A stretch of 64,000 nt of DNA, taken from assembly GCA_046328525.1 (NCBI GenBank), contig JAXLWK010000013.1, positions 86,937-150,936 of the forward strand, read 5' to 3'. The notes under the pieces were generated by a model, which searched no databases, was not told the origin of the DNA, and was given only the letters and a program-made list of their open reading frames with translations. A program made the translations under genes and the position numbers. Numbering within the stretch: position 1 is the first letter of the stretch; every line of letters starts with the position of its first letter. Below, piece after piece: positions 38,777-47,715 of the stretch. The DNA is from JBDHWG01 sp046328525. GTDB taxonomy: Bacteria > Chloroflexota > Anaerolineae > Epilineales > JAHCIE01.

Positions 38777-41700
38777 TTACGGTGTCAGGCGGCGCGTGGC
38801 CTGCTCGATCATGCTGTCCAGGCTGCCGCATACGTCGCAGCGGTACAGGTGCGCGACCGCGTCCTCCTTGCTCCCCCCCGCCGCCGCGACCAGGCTGCCA
38901 TCCGGGCTGAACGCGGCATCGGCCACACCGCGGATCGCGCCGCGCAGCACCGCGAGGCTCTTGCCGCTGGCCGCCTCCCAGATCCGTGCCGTGCCGTCTT
39001 CGCTGGCCGTGACGATCCAGCGGCCGCTGGGATCGAAGGCGGCGCTGTGGAGCAGATTCGTGTGCCCGTCCAGTTGCGCGGTCTGGACGCCCGCGCCTAG
39101 CGACCACACCCGCGCCGAGTAGTCCGGCCAGCCGGCGGTCGTGACGAGCGCGCCGCTATCCGGGCTGAACGCCAGGGTCTGCACCGGCCCGGTGTGGCCG
39201 CTGAGGCGCCGGGGCGCTCCGCCCGCCGCGCCGTCCCAGACATAGACCTTCCAGTCGCGGCCGGCGGCGGCGATGAGCTTGCCGTCGGGACTAAAGGCGA
39301 CCGCGCTCACGCCCCCCTTCGGGCCGTCGAGAGCGGCCAGCGGGCGGCCGCTCTCCGTCTCCCACACCCGCACAGTCTTGTCGCCGGAGCCGGTCACGAC
39401 GCGGCTGCCGTCGGGGCTGAACGCGGCGGATGTGACGCTGTCAGTATAGACCTGCATCTCGGCCAGCGGGCGGCCGCTGGCGGCGTCCCACACCCGCGCC
39501 CGGCCGTCTTTGCCCGCCGTCACGATGCGGCCGCCGTTGGGGCTGAACGCCGCGACGTTGACCTCGGCGCCGGCCGGCATCTCAAAGAACTGTCTGCCGC
39601 TCCTGGCGTCCCACACCCGCGCCGTCCCGTCCGCGCTGCCGCTGACGATGCGGCCCCCGTCGCGGCTGATGTCCAGGCTCTGAATCGCGCCGCGATGCCC
39701 GTCCAGCCGCGCCACCTGCCCCCCGCTGCCCGTGTTCCACACCCACGCCGTGCCGTCGCGGCTCGCCGCGGCCAGTAGTGCGCCGTCGGGGCTGAAGGCC
39801 AGGGTCGTCAGACCGTCCGTCGGCCCGCGCATCTCCAAGAGGCTGGGCCGCGTCGGGGCCTGCCAGATGCGCGCCGTTCCGTCGCCACTGGATGTCAGGA
39901 TAGACTGGTTGTCCCGCTTGAACGACGCCGAGAAGACGCCGGCGGTGTGTCCGCGCAGCACCGCCAGCAAGCGGCCCGTCGCCGCGTCCCACACCCGCGC
40001 CATGCCGTCCAGCCCCGCCGTCACCACGGCCTGGCTGTCCGGGCTGAACGCCCCATCCACGACGTAGCTGGTATGGCCGGTCAGCGTCGCCAGGTTCTGC
40101 CCGCTGAGCGCATCCCACACGCGGCCCGTGTTGTCGGCGCTCGTCGTGAGGATCAGCCGCCCGTCCGGGCTGAAGGCGACGTGGCTGACCCGCCCGGTAT
40201 GGCCGTTCGGGCCGGATAGCTCCGTGAGCAGCCGCCACGAGCCGACCTCCCACACGCGGGCCGTGTTGTCCTCGCTCGCCGTGGCAACTTGCCTGCCGTC
40301 CGGGCTAAAGGCGGCCTGCCAGGTGCCGCCGTAGCGTGTGCGCCCCACGCCCGTGCGGCCCAGCTCCGCCACGGGTTCGCCGTTGGACACGCGGTAGACC
40401 CGCGCCACGCCGGTCTGGTCGTTGCCCGCCGCGTCCGGCCCGTTCAGGCTGCTCGCCACCAGGAATTGCCCATCCGGGCTGAACACCACATCCACGACCT
40501 CGCCTTCGCCGGGCGGCGAGACCCAGACCGCACTGCCCGTCGCCGCGTCGGACAGGCGCGTTGTCTTGTCCTTGCCGGCAGTGGCGACGAAGCGTCCGTC
40601 CGGGCTGAAGACCGCCCTGTAGATCTCCTTGCCGCCCTGGCTGATGGTGGCGATCGGCTGGAATGTCTTCGCGTCCCAGACCCGGGCCGTCCCGTCGGCG
40701 CTGGCCGTCACGATGCGCCCATTGTCCGGGCTGAACTCGGCCTGGTTCAGGCCATCGGTGTGCCCGCGCAGGACGCCGATGGGCTTGTCGCCCGTGCTAT
40801 CCCACACCTCGGCCGTGTTGTCGGCGCGCGCCGTCACGATGCGCTGGCCGTCCGGACTGTAGCTCGCCGTCCAGACGCCGCTCGGCGCGCCGCGCAGGAT
40901 GCGCCGCACGTAGGACTCCGGCAGCGCCCGCCGCAGCGCCGTCTCGGCCTCGGCTGTGCGCGCGGTGGTGTTGGCCTTCAGGGCGAGCTGCACACTCTCC
41001 GCCGGATCTATCGCCAGCCGCTCCAGCGCCGACGCCGCCAGCGCCCGCGACTCAGCCTGGCGGGCGTTGAACTCGGCGGTCGCTTGCGCCTGAACCGCTG
41101 CCGCGCGCTGCGCCTCGGCCTCGGTGCGTTGCCGCTCGGCTTCCTGGCGCGCGGCGTCGGCGGTCGTTTTCGCCGCGAGCGCCGACGCCCGCTGGACGTT
41201 GGCTTCGTTGCGCTGCTGCTCGGCTTCCGCCTGGGCCTGGATGGCCGCCGCGCGCTGCGTCCAGGCCAGCACAGCCAGAACGAGCACCAGCGCCAGGAGC
41301 GCGGTGACGCCCAGCAAAGTCAGGCCCAGCCGCCTGACGCGCGCCTGTTCCGCCGCCAGCCGGACTTCGGCCGCCTTGCGCTCTTCCGCCGCTCTCGCCT
41401 CGGCCTCGGCGCGGTCTTGCTCGCGTTGGTAGCGCGCCCGCCAATCCAACACCGCCGGGGCCAGGACGTCGTGGTAGATTTCGTAGCGCGTCTCGCCGGA
41501 CTGGCCGGGCGGGGGCGCGATGGGGCGCAGGATGCGCAGGTCGCCACGGCTGAGGCGCTCCACAATCGGGAGCACCTGATCGGGCGTCGTGTCGGCGTAG
41601 ACGGCCAGGTCGGACACGGTATGGGCGATCTTCGTGCCCGACGGCGTGACCAGGTAGTGGAAGATGCCTGCCGCCATCTTCTGCTCGGCCGGCGAGAGGG

Positions 41701-42670
41701 TCGCCATGGCCGCGTCGAGGTGGGTGCGCACGATGCGCTCGGCCCCGCCGAGGGCCTGGAGGGTCGCCAGGCGCAGGACGTGGGAGCCTTGCCGCCGCTC
41801 CTCGTCCCACAGCCGCGTCATGACGAGCTGGAGGAACGGCGTCTCGATGCGCACGTCAGCCGCCGGAGTGGCCGCATGGCCGCGCCCCGCGTCGCCGATG
41901 ACCACCGCGCCGCGCTGCACCTGCGCCAGCACGGCCTTGACCAGGTCATCTTCGATGCGCATCGCCTCGTCCGGCGGCACGAGGGTGTTCCACTCGTCCA
42001 GCGGACGGCGAATCGCCATCTCCGCCGCCGCGTAGTCCAGGTGGTCTATGCGCAGGCGGTTGTCGAACAGGGTCGGGATGCGGCCCTTGAAGCGGTCGAG
42101 GCTGGCGAGGGCATCCTCGCGCAGCGAGACGAGGAAGGCGACGCGCAGGCCGCGCCGCGTCACGGCGCGCGGGAACTCGTCGGCAAAGGTTCCGGGGCCG
42201 TCGTTCCCGCTGTGGTACAGGAAATACTCCTCGAACTGGTCGAGAATGATGAGCAGCGGGCCTTCGACCACGTCCGACCAGCCGGCCAGCGCCTCGACGA
42301 AGTTGGCTGCGGTCGGCGGTGTCACGTTGAAGCCGGTCAGCGCCTCGCGCGCCGCCGCTTCGACCGCGCCGATCAGACCGGGCAGCGGGTCGTCGCGCCA
42401 GTTGTTGAAGTAGACGACCGCCATCTCCGGCGCGCCGTACTGGGCCAGGTTGACCGCCGCTTCTTTGACCAGGGCATGGCGGACGCCGGCGCGCAAAACG
42501 GACGACTTGCCGACGCCGCTGGGGCCGTAGAGCAGCGTCAGGCGCGCTGCCGTCAGGTTGGCGATGATGATGTCGCGGTCGGTGTCGCGGCCAAAGAAGA
42601 AGCGGGCGTCGGCTTCGCTGTACGGCATCAGCCCCTTGTACGGGCTGGGCGGCAGGGCGGACGCGCTCAT
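38777..42670 (-). CDS. nSTAND ATPase with TM helix, coiled coil and WD40 repeats
   Basis: 1297 residues. Residues ~10-410 are a STAND NTPase of the nSTAND1 type: PYKGLMPYSEADARFFFGRD, Walker A GPSGVGKSS (49-57), Walker B LLIILDQFEEYF (139-150) and a winged-helix-like part ending EIYHDVLAPAVLDW. Then a Glu/Ala-rich helix, one TM segment (~448-470), a coiled coil (~472-545) and about 15 WD40 repeats (D-G-T-A-R-V-W type) to ~1275, ending in CDVCGS. ATG 42670 overlaps the SIR2 gene stop by 4 bp. Likely the sensor and switch of a conflict system: WD40 senses, the ATPase oligomerises and activates the SIR2 partner (inferred from STAND biology). Confidence 0.88.
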   Translation of the reverse strand: MSASALPPSPYKGLMPYSEADARFFFGRDTDRDIIIANLTAARLTLLYGPSGVGKSSVLRAGVRHALVKEAAVNLAQYGAPEMAVVYFNNWRDDPLPGLIGAVEAAAREALTGFNVTPPTAANFVEALAGWSDVVEGPLLIILDQFEEYFLYHSGNDGPGTFADEFPRAVTRRGLRVAFLVSLREDALASLDRFKGRIPTLFDNRLRIDHLDYAAAEMAIRRPLDEWNTLVPPDEAMRIEDDLVKAVLAQVQRGAVVIGDAGRGHAATPAADVRIETPFLQLVMTRLWDEERRQGSHVLRLATLQALGGAERIVRTHLDAAMATLSPAEQKMAAGIFHYLVTPSGTKIAHTVSDLAVYADTTPDQVLPIVERLSRGDLRILRPIAPPPGQSGETRYEIYHDVLAPAVLDWRARYQREQDRAEAEARAAEERKAAEVRLAAEQARVRRLGLTLLGVTALLALVLVLAVLAWTQRAAAIQAQAEAEQQRNEANVQRASALAAKTTADAARQEAERQRTEAEAQRAAAVQAQATAEFNARQAESRALAASALERLAIDPAESVQLALKANTTARTAEAETALRRALPESYVRRILRGAPSGVWTASYSPDGQRIVTARADNTAEVWDSTGDKPIGVLRGHTDGLNQAEFSPDNGRIVTASADGTARVWDAKTFQPIATISQGGKEIYRAVFSPDGRFVATAGKDKTTRLSDAATGSAVWVSPPGEGEVVDVVFSPDGQFLVASSLNGPDAAGNDQTGVARVYRVSNGEPVAELGRTGVGRTRYGGTWQAAFSPDGRQVATASEDNTARVWEVGSWRLLTELSGPNGHTGRVSHVAFSPDGRLILTTSADNTGRVWDALSGQNLATLTGHTSYVVDGAFSPDSQAVVTAGLDGMARVWDAATGRLLAVLRGHTAGVFSASFKRDNQSILTSSGDGTARIWQAPTRPSLLEMRGPTDGLTTLAFSPDGALLAAASRDGTAWVWNTGSGGQVARLDGHRGAIQSLDISRDGGRIVSGSADGTARVWDARSGRQFFEMPAGAEVNVAAFSPNGGRIVTAGKDGRARVWDAASGRPLAEMQVYTDSVTSAAFSPDGSRVVTGSGDKTVRVWETESGRPLAALDGPKGGVSAVAFSPDGKLIAAAGRDWKVYVWDGAAGGAPRRLSGHTGPVQTLAFSPDSGALVTTAGWPDYSARVWSLGAGVQTAQLDGHTNLLHSAAFDPSGRWIVTASEDGTARIWEAASGKSLAVLRGAIRGVADAAFSPDGSLVAAAGGSKEDAVAHLYRCDVCGSLDSMIEQATRRLTP

Positions 42671-44034
42671 GTCCTGGCCCCGGCGGCGGGGAGGCCGTCC
42701 AGCCGCCGCGCCAGGCGGTCCACGTAGTCCTGGAGGCTGACGTCGGCGATCAGCTCGATGTCGCGCTGCTGCCAGAACCAGGCATCCATGCCCTGGCGAT
42801 CCAGGGGCACGGCCCACGAGCGGAACTTCTTGAACGTCGGCTCGTCCCACAGGCGCTGGAACACTACGCGCCGGTTCCAGTCCCGCAGGTTGGAGCCGAG
42901 GAAGAGAAAGTTGCTCTTGCGCACCTGGCCGACCAGGGTTGCCGGCAGCAGCCCGTTGACGTCAATGCGGCTCATGTAGGCGATGAAGTCATCCTCGGTG
43001 ATGACATAGCTGTCGCTGTCGGTGTCTGTCGTCCGCCGGTTCAGCGCGCCGTAGATCTTGACGATGATGGTGCGCTGGTTCAGGGGCAGCAGGGTGTATT
43101 CGTTGGGCTTCTCGATGGGCTGCGGCTCGCCCTGGTACGGCTGGTGGATGAACTGGTCTCGCGGGATGTCGCGCAGGTCGTCGCGCGCCACGTACATCAG
43201 AACATCGTAGGGTTCGTTCCGCGCCTGGAACGCGCGCTCCAGCATGTCGTCGAAGTTGCTGGTCAGGATGACCTGGTAGACGGGCGGGTAGCCGCGGTCG
43301 CGCAGCAGCCCCGGCAGCGCGGCCAGCAGGGCATGCAGCGCCGTCGGCGGGTAGTCGGCGTCGAGCAGGCTGCGCAGCTCCTCGTACAGGCTGCCAATGC
43401 CGAGGGTGAGCGTCGCGTGCTCGGTGATGCTCGCCAGGTCGCCCTCCGCCGGCGGGGGGTAGCCGAGCGCCTGGAGCCGCCCGGCCAGGTAGCGCGCCAT
43501 TTCGCCGCTGCTCGGAAAATACTGCCCTTTGCTCCACGCCGAAGCCGCCGGTCGGCCGAGCAGGTTGACGTCAGCGCCGAGAAACGGTACCAGGCGGCCG
43601 GCGAGGATGCGGCTGAGGAGGACGGTGAAGTGGGAGTCAAGCGAGTCGGCGGGCGGCGGCGCCGGGGGCTGGCCCGTCGGCGCGGGGGACGTTGGGGGCG
43701 CGGGGCCTGCGGCGGGCTGCGCGGCGGCAGCGCCGCCGTTGGATGGCGTGGCGGGTGGCGGCGTGGGCGGCGTCGGCGATGGCGGCGCAACCGGCGTCAC
43801 GTCTTCCCAGGACACCCCCGGCCGCGCCTTCTTGCAGGCGTCAATCAATTGGGGCAGAAGATTGCGCCGCTCGCAGTATTCGATGAGCGCGCGGACCTTC
43901 GCTCCCTTGCCTTCACCCTCTAGGTCGTCATAGTCAACTTTAATCCCAGAGTCCTGCAAATCGAAGCAGAATGTCTTGAATTCGTCAAGACTGAAGGCAT
44001 CGGTCATGCTGACGCGAATCTGCACCAGATCCAT
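42667..44034 (-). CDS. EAD-like domain fused to SIR2-like effector
   Basis: 455 residues. Residues 1-75 look like an effector-associated domain: FSLDEFKTFCFDL, VDYDDLEGEGKGAKVRALIEY, CERRNLLPQLIDACKKARP. A Pro/Ala linker (80-130) follows, then a SIR2-like domain: LVPFLGADVN (148-157), LTSNFDDMLERAF (257-269), KIYGALN (326-332) and FLFLGSNLRDWNRRVVF (376-391). SIR2 effectors of bacterial defence degrade NAD+. Tyr328 occupies the place where a His (KxHG) is expected. ATG 44034 has AAGGGA upstream. First gene of a two-gene operon with the nSTAND protein. Confidence 0.85.
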   Translation of the reverse strand: MDLVQIRVSMTDAFSLDEFKTFCFDLQDSGIKVDYDDLEGEGKGAKVRALIEYCERRNLLPQLIDACKKARPGVSWEDVTPVAPPSPTPPTPPPATPSNGGAAAAQPAAGPAPPTSPAPTGQPPAPPPADSLDSHFTVLLSRILAGRLVPFLGADVNLLGRPAASAWSKGQYFPSSGEMARYLAGRLQALGYPPPAEGDLASITEHATLTLGIGSLYEELRSLLDADYPPTALHALLAALPGLLRDRGYPPVYQVILTSNFDDMLERAFQARNEPYDVLMYVARDDLRDIPRDQFIHQPYQGEPQPIEKPNEYTLLPLNQRTIIVKIYGALNRRTTDTDSDSYVITEDDFIAYMSRIDVNGLLPATLVGQVRKSNFLFLGSNLRDWNRRVVFQRLWDEPTFKKFRSWAVPLDRQGMDAWFWQQRDIELIADVSLQDYVDRLARRLDGLPAAGART

Positions 44035-44078
44035 GGCATCCCTTACCCCAGAGGCGACTGCGAGCGGACCGCGACTCC

Positions 44079-44107
44079 ATTGTAGCGCCCTCCGGTGATT
44101 ACGTCAA
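44079..44107 (-). promoter_or_regulatory. Promoter of the EAD-SIR2/nSTAND operon
   Basis: Minus strand TTGACG (44107-44102), 17-bp spacer, TACAAT (44084-44079), 45 bp before the SIR2 gene start. Strong match; suggests constitutive expression of the surveillance pair. Confidence 0.78.
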
Positions 44108-44120
44108 TAGCCTGCCGGAA

Positions 44121-44897
44121 TTATGGTTTACTCGGGACGCGGCGGGCGCGGAGGAAGATGCTCGGCGAGAGCTTGAGGGGCGCGGTCGGCCGCTGAAGCA
44201 GGCGGTCGCAGAAGGCGAGGGTGGCGGGGGAGAACAGGCGCTTCAGCCAGGCGATGCGGAACATCGAAGCCGCCACCTGGTCCTCGATCACCAGCCCCAC
44301 CTCGGACAGCAGGTCCTCGATGGCGTCGGGGTGGAAGTCAATGTTGAGCGCTACGAACTCGTAGGGCGCGTGGTCGAACGGGTTATCCGCCTGGCGGCGC
44401 AGCAGCCAGCGGGCGATGGCCTTGAGGTTGCGCTTGTTGGCGTACTCCGCGACGTACACGCCGCCGGGCGGCACGATGCGCGCGATCTCCTCCAGGGCGG
44501 CTGGTAGCTCCTTGACGTGGTGCAGGACGCGCACCGTCGCCGCCGTGTCCACGCTCCCCGTTGCCAGGGGCAGGAAATACAGGTTGGCGACGACGTAGGA
44601 CACGCGCGTGTCGTCGCCCCAGCGCGCCTGGGCCTCGCGCAGCAGCGAGCTGGAGAAGTCGAGCAGGATGACGTGATCGTAGCCGCGGTAGAGGTCGGCC
44701 AGGCGGCCGAAGCCCGCGCCAATCTCGGCGATGCGCTGTCCCTCACGGGGGAGGACCTGGGACAGGGCGATGCGGTCCACCAGGTCTTCGTAGCGGCGAT
44801 CGTCGTTCCAGAACGCGGTGCGGTACGGGCTGCCCTCGTAGTCGCAGATGGGGGGGAATGTCGGCGGCGCGGATGTGGTCACGTCAAACTCCGGCAA
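44121..44897 (-). CDS. Class I SAM-dependent methyltransferase
   Basis: 258 residues. RIAEIGAGFGRLADLYRGYD (motif I) and VILLDFSSSLLREAQAR (motif II acidic residue) bind SAM; VRVLHHVKELPAALEEIARI with VPPGGVYVAEYANKRN is typical of Methyltransf_11-type small-molecule enzymes. The C-terminal ~80 residues are probably the acceptor region. The acceptor is unknown. It ends 13 bp before the region of the SIR2 operon promoter and starts next to a repeat, so it is likely a single-gene unit. Confidence 0.88.
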   Translation of the reverse strand: MPEFDVTTSAPPTFPPICDYEGSPYRTAFWNDDRRYEDLVDRIALSQVLPREGQRIAEIGAGFGRLADLYRGYDHVILLDFSSSLLREAQARWGDDTRVSYVVANLYFLPLATGSVDTAATVRVLHHVKELPAALEEIARIVPPGGVYVAEYANKRNLKAIARWLLRRQADNPFDHAPYEFVALNIDFHPDAIEDLLSEVGLVIEDQVAASMFRIAWLKRLFSPATLAFCDRLLQRPTAPLKLSPSIFLRARRVPSKP

Positions 44898-44919
44898 GAG
44901 CGTGGCCGCCAGGATTTAG

Positions 44920-44996
44920 AAACGCAAAGGCGCAGGGGCGCAAAGGAAAGAAGGCTCTTGGCTCTATCTCCTTTGCGTCTTGGCGCCTTTGCGTTC
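44920..44996. repeat. Interspersed repeat, gcaaagacgc family
   Basis: Arms gaaacgcaaaggcgcagggg and tggcgcctttgcgttcc with an A/G-rich spacer, between parB and the methyltransferase gene. Confidence 0.88.
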
Positions 44997-45041
44997 CTTT
45001 CCTCCTGGACAGCCGTGAGAAAGTCCATAAGCTCCACGACG

Positions 45042-45899
45042 CTACTCGCGGACGAGCAGATCATACAATCCCTGCAATTCCTCGTCGGAGTAGAAGTAGA
45101 TAACCAGGCGGCCGCCCTTCTTCCCGCGCACCAGGTCCACCTTCGTCCGCAGCGCCTCGCGGAACCTGTCCAGGATCTCCGGCGCGGCCCCGGACTCGGC
45201 GGCGTGGCGCTCGGCGTGGGGCGGCGCGTCTTGCGCTTCCAGCATCTTGCGCACCAGCGCCTCGGTCTGCCGCGCGTTCAGCTCCATCTCGACGACGAAG
45301 GCGAGCGCCTCCACCTGCGTTTCCGGCGGCAGCATCAGCAGGGCGCGGCCGTGGTTGGCGCTGACGCGGCCGTCGAGGATGGCGGCGCGCACCGGCTCGG
45401 CGAGGCGCAGCAGGCGCAGAGTGTTCGTCACCGTCACGCGGCTCTTCCCGACCCGCTCGGCGATCTGCTCGTGGGTCAGGCCGAACTCCTCGTGGAGCTG
45501 CTGGTAGGCGGCGGCCTCCTCCAACACGTTGAGATCGGCGCGCTGGACGTTCTCGACCAGCGCCAGCTCCAGCATCGCCTGGGCCGTCGCCTCCTTGACG
45601 ATGACGGGAACCGTCGCCAGCCCGGCCAGCCGCGCCGCCGTCCAGCGCCGCTCACCGGCGATGAGCTGGTAGCGGCTGCCCTGGGCGGTGACGATGAGTG
45701 GCTGGATGAGACCGTGGGCGCGAATGGACGCGGCCAGCTCCTCCACCCCCTCGCGGTCCACGCTCTGGCGCGGCTGGTAGGGGTTGGGGACGATCTGCTC
45801 GACGGGGACTTCGGTGACGGTGGGGCGTGGGGCCGCCTCGCCCGCGCTGGGGATGAGGGAGCCGAGGCCGCGCCCGAGTCTGTTAGGCGGCTTGCTCAT
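45042..45899 (-). CDS. parB: Chromosome-partitioning protein ParB
   Basis: CTP-dependent DNA clamp that loads at parS. The 285 residues have the N-terminal RLGRGLGSLIP ParA-stimulating peptide, VEQIVPNPYQPR, the CTPase motifs GERRWTAARLAG, an HTH (HEQIAERVGKSRVTVTNTLRLL) and a C-terminal dimer region. ATG 45899 is used because it puts RLGRGLG at the N-terminus; the frame upstream would start inside a parS-like site. parA is 39 bp upstream in the same operon. Confidence 0.96.
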   Translation of the reverse strand: MSKPPNRLGRGLGSLIPSAGEAAPRPTVTEVPVEQIVPNPYQPRQSVDREGVEELAASIRAHGLIQPLIVTAQGSRYQLIAGERRWTAARLAGLATVPVIVKEATAQAMLELALVENVQRADLNVLEEAAAYQQLHEEFGLTHEQIAERVGKSRVTVTNTLRLLRLAEPVRAAILDGRVSANHGRALLMLPPETQVEALAFVVEMELNARQTEALVRKMLEAQDAPPHAERHAAESGAAPEILDRFREALRTKVDLVRGKKGGRLVIYFYSDEELQGLYDLLVRE

Positions 45900-45915
45900 G
45901 GGGTAGAGATTAGCG

Positions 45916-45931
45916 TGTTTGGCGCGAAAGG
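45916..45931. promoter_or_regulatory. Degenerate parS-like site between parA and parB
   Basis: TGTTTGGCGCGAAAGG matches 13 of 16 bases of the perfect palindrome at 62798-62813. It occupies the short parA-parB spacer, where autoregulation by ParB would be sensible. Weak by itself. Confidence 0.35.
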
Positions 45932-45938
45932 TCAAGCG

Positions 45939-46727
45939 CTACGGCGCGAGGGCCGATTGGGCGACGCCGTCGCGGTCCAGTAGCTCGTCGGCCAGGCGGG
46001 CGTAGGCGATGCCGCCGGGCGACGTGGGCGCGTACTGGAAGATCGTGCGCCCGAAGCTCGGCGCTTCGCTCAGGCGGACGCTGCGGGGGATGATGATGTT
46101 GAACAGGCGGTCGCCGAAGTGCTGGCGCACCTCCGCGACGACCTGCTGCGCCAGGTTCGTCCGCCCGTCGTACATCGTCATCACGACGCCATGCACGACC
46201 AGGCGCGGGTTCAGGTGGCGGCGCACCAGGTCAATCGTCTGGGTGAGCATCGCCAGCCCCTCCAGCGGCAGGTACTCGCACTGCACCGGGATGATGACGC
46301 CGTCGGCGGCGGCCAGGGCGTTCACCGTCAGCAGGCCGAGGCTCGGCGGGCAGTCTATCAGGATGTAGTCGTAGCGGCCACGCACCGACGCCAGGGCGTC
46401 GCGCAGGCGGTACTCCCGCGCGATCTGCGCCACCAGCTCGACCTCGGCGCCGGCGAGGCCGGGTGAGGCGGGCGCGAGATCCAGGCCGAACGACACGTCG
46501 GCGCGGATGATGTCGTCGAGGGCCGCTTCCTGGAGCAGCGAGTCGTAGATGGAGGCGGACAGGCTGTGCTTGTCCACGCCCAGGGAGCTTGTCGTGTTGG
46601 CCTGGGGGTCTATGTCAATGAGGAGCACGCGGAAGCCGCGCCGGGCGAGGGCGTCCGAAAGGCTGACGGCCGTCGTCGTCTTACCGACGCCGCCCTTCTG
46701 GTTCGCCAACGCATAGATGCGCGCCAT
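45939..46727 (-). CDS. parA: Chromosome-partitioning ATPase ParA/Soj
   Basis: 262 residues with the deviant Walker A NQKGGVGKTTTAVSLSDAL, switch I DIDPQANTTSSLG, Walker B ILIDCPPSLGLLTVNAL and the family C-terminal block IPRSVRLSEAPSFG. No N-terminal HTH, so it is the chromosomal Soj type. Works with ParB to segregate origins. ATG 46727 is 3 bp after the kinase gene stop, so all three genes are co-transcribed. Confidence 0.97.
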   Translation of the reverse strand: MARIYALANQKGGVGKTTTAVSLSDALARRGFRVLLIDIDPQANTTSSLGVDKHSLSASIYDSLLQEAALDDIIRADVSFGLDLAPASPGLAGAEVELVAQIAREYRLRDALASVRGRYDYILIDCPPSLGLLTVNALAAADGVIIPVQCEYLPLEGLAMLTQTIDLVRRHLNPRLVVHGVVMTMYDGRTNLAQQVVAEVRQHFGDRLFNIIIPRSVRLSEAPSFGRTIFQYAPTSPGGIAYARLADELLDRDGVAQSALAP

Positions 46728-46730
46728 GCG

Positions 46731-47576
46731 TCATCCTGCGGCGTTCGTCAGGCCGGCCTGCATGCGCGCCACAACTTGCTCGCGCGTCGGCAAGCCGGCG
46801 ATGCCCGGCGCTTCCACGGCGAAGGCCGCCGTCGCAGCGGCGAACAGCATGGCCTCGGCCGCGTCGCCCGTCTCCTGGAGCCGGATCAGGAAGGCAGTGG
46901 CGAACACGTCGCCCGCGCCCGTCGGGTCCACCTCGTTCGCGGCGTAGGCGGGGAAGTGGCTGCGCGCGCCACCCGTGTAGAGGTTCGCGCCCTGGGCGCC
47001 GTCGGTGACGATCATGATGCGCGCCAGGCGGCCGAGCATGTCAATGAAGGCGTAGTCGCCGTGCACGTCCTCGATGCTGTAGATGAGGGCGTTGGCGCGG
47101 CTGAGTACCTTGCCCGCCGAGGCCCAGGGCGTGAAGCTGACCCGCCCCTCCGCGTCCCACGCGCGCATCCACCCCTGGGGCGTCACGCCGATGATGGACT
47201 TGCGGAAGCAGTCTACGATGTTGGGGTCCACTTCCTGGGTCAGCGGCCCCAGCAGCACCGTAGGCGCCGCGCGCCAGTCGGGCGGCACGTCGTTGCAGTC
47301 GAGCGAGGCGGCGACGCCGCGCAGGTACTGCGTGCGGTGGCCGTCGGCGTAGATGTTCTCGAAGGTGGAGGTGTGGGGCGCGGGGACGCGGTGGATGGCG
47401 ATGCCGTCGAGGAGCGACAGGTCAAGGTCGTCCGAAGCGCTGGTGACGATGGCGGCGTTCACGCCCAGGCGGTGGGCAGTGGCGGCGGCATACGTGGCCG
47501 TGCCACCCAGGGTGTAGCCGGTGGGCTTGATGTCCTTGGTCACGTGGCCGACGACGAGAAAATCGGGTTGTGTCAT
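46731..47576 (-). CDS. PfkB family carbohydrate kinase
   Basis: 281 residues. GGTATYAAATAHRLGVNAAI is the substrate side, and DPTGAGDVFATAFLIRL carries the catalytic Asp with the GAGD anion hole. The N-terminal signature part and lid are shorter than in ribokinase. Sugar or nucleoside substrate unknown. It is placed between jag and parA in an otherwise classic origin cluster; the reason for that is not obvious. Confidence 0.88.
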   Translation of the reverse strand: MTQPDFLVVGHVTKDIKPTGYTLGGTATYAAATAHRLGVNAAIVTSASDDLDLSLLDGIAIHRVPAPHTSTFENIYADGHRTQYLRGVAASLDCNDVPPDWRAAPTVLLGPLTQEVDPNIVDCFRKSIIGVTPQGWMRAWDAEGRVSFTPWASAGKVLSRANALIYSIEDVHGDYAFIDMLGRLARIMIVTDGAQGANLYTGGARSHFPAYAANEVDPTGAGDVFATAFLIRLQETGDAAEAMLFAAATAAFAVEAPGIAGLPTREQVVARMQAGLTNAAG

Positions 47577-47617
47577 AGGTGGCTGGCCGGGTGAAGGTTG
47601 GGTTGAGAGGAATCAGG

Positions 47618-47715
47618 CTCACCCCTCACCCCTGCCCCTCTCCCACAAGGGGAGAGGGGGGCAAAAGGTTCTTACCCCTTCCCCCCATGTGGGGGAAGGG
47701 GCGGGGGATGAGGGA
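47618..47715. repeat. ccctctccc / gggagaggg repeat, full copy
   Basis: Two hairpins, ccctctcccacaaggggagaggg and ccttccccccatgtgggggaagg, framed by ctcacccctcacc and gggggatgaggga. It separates jag from the pfkB-parA-parB block and could terminate or attenuate. Confidence 0.88.

Noticed and set aside
40289..42727. An 812-codon open frame antisense to the WD40/nSTAND gene
   Set aside because: It is Arg/Gly/His-rich with no family motif and mirrors the codon periodicity of the high-GC real gene on the other strand.
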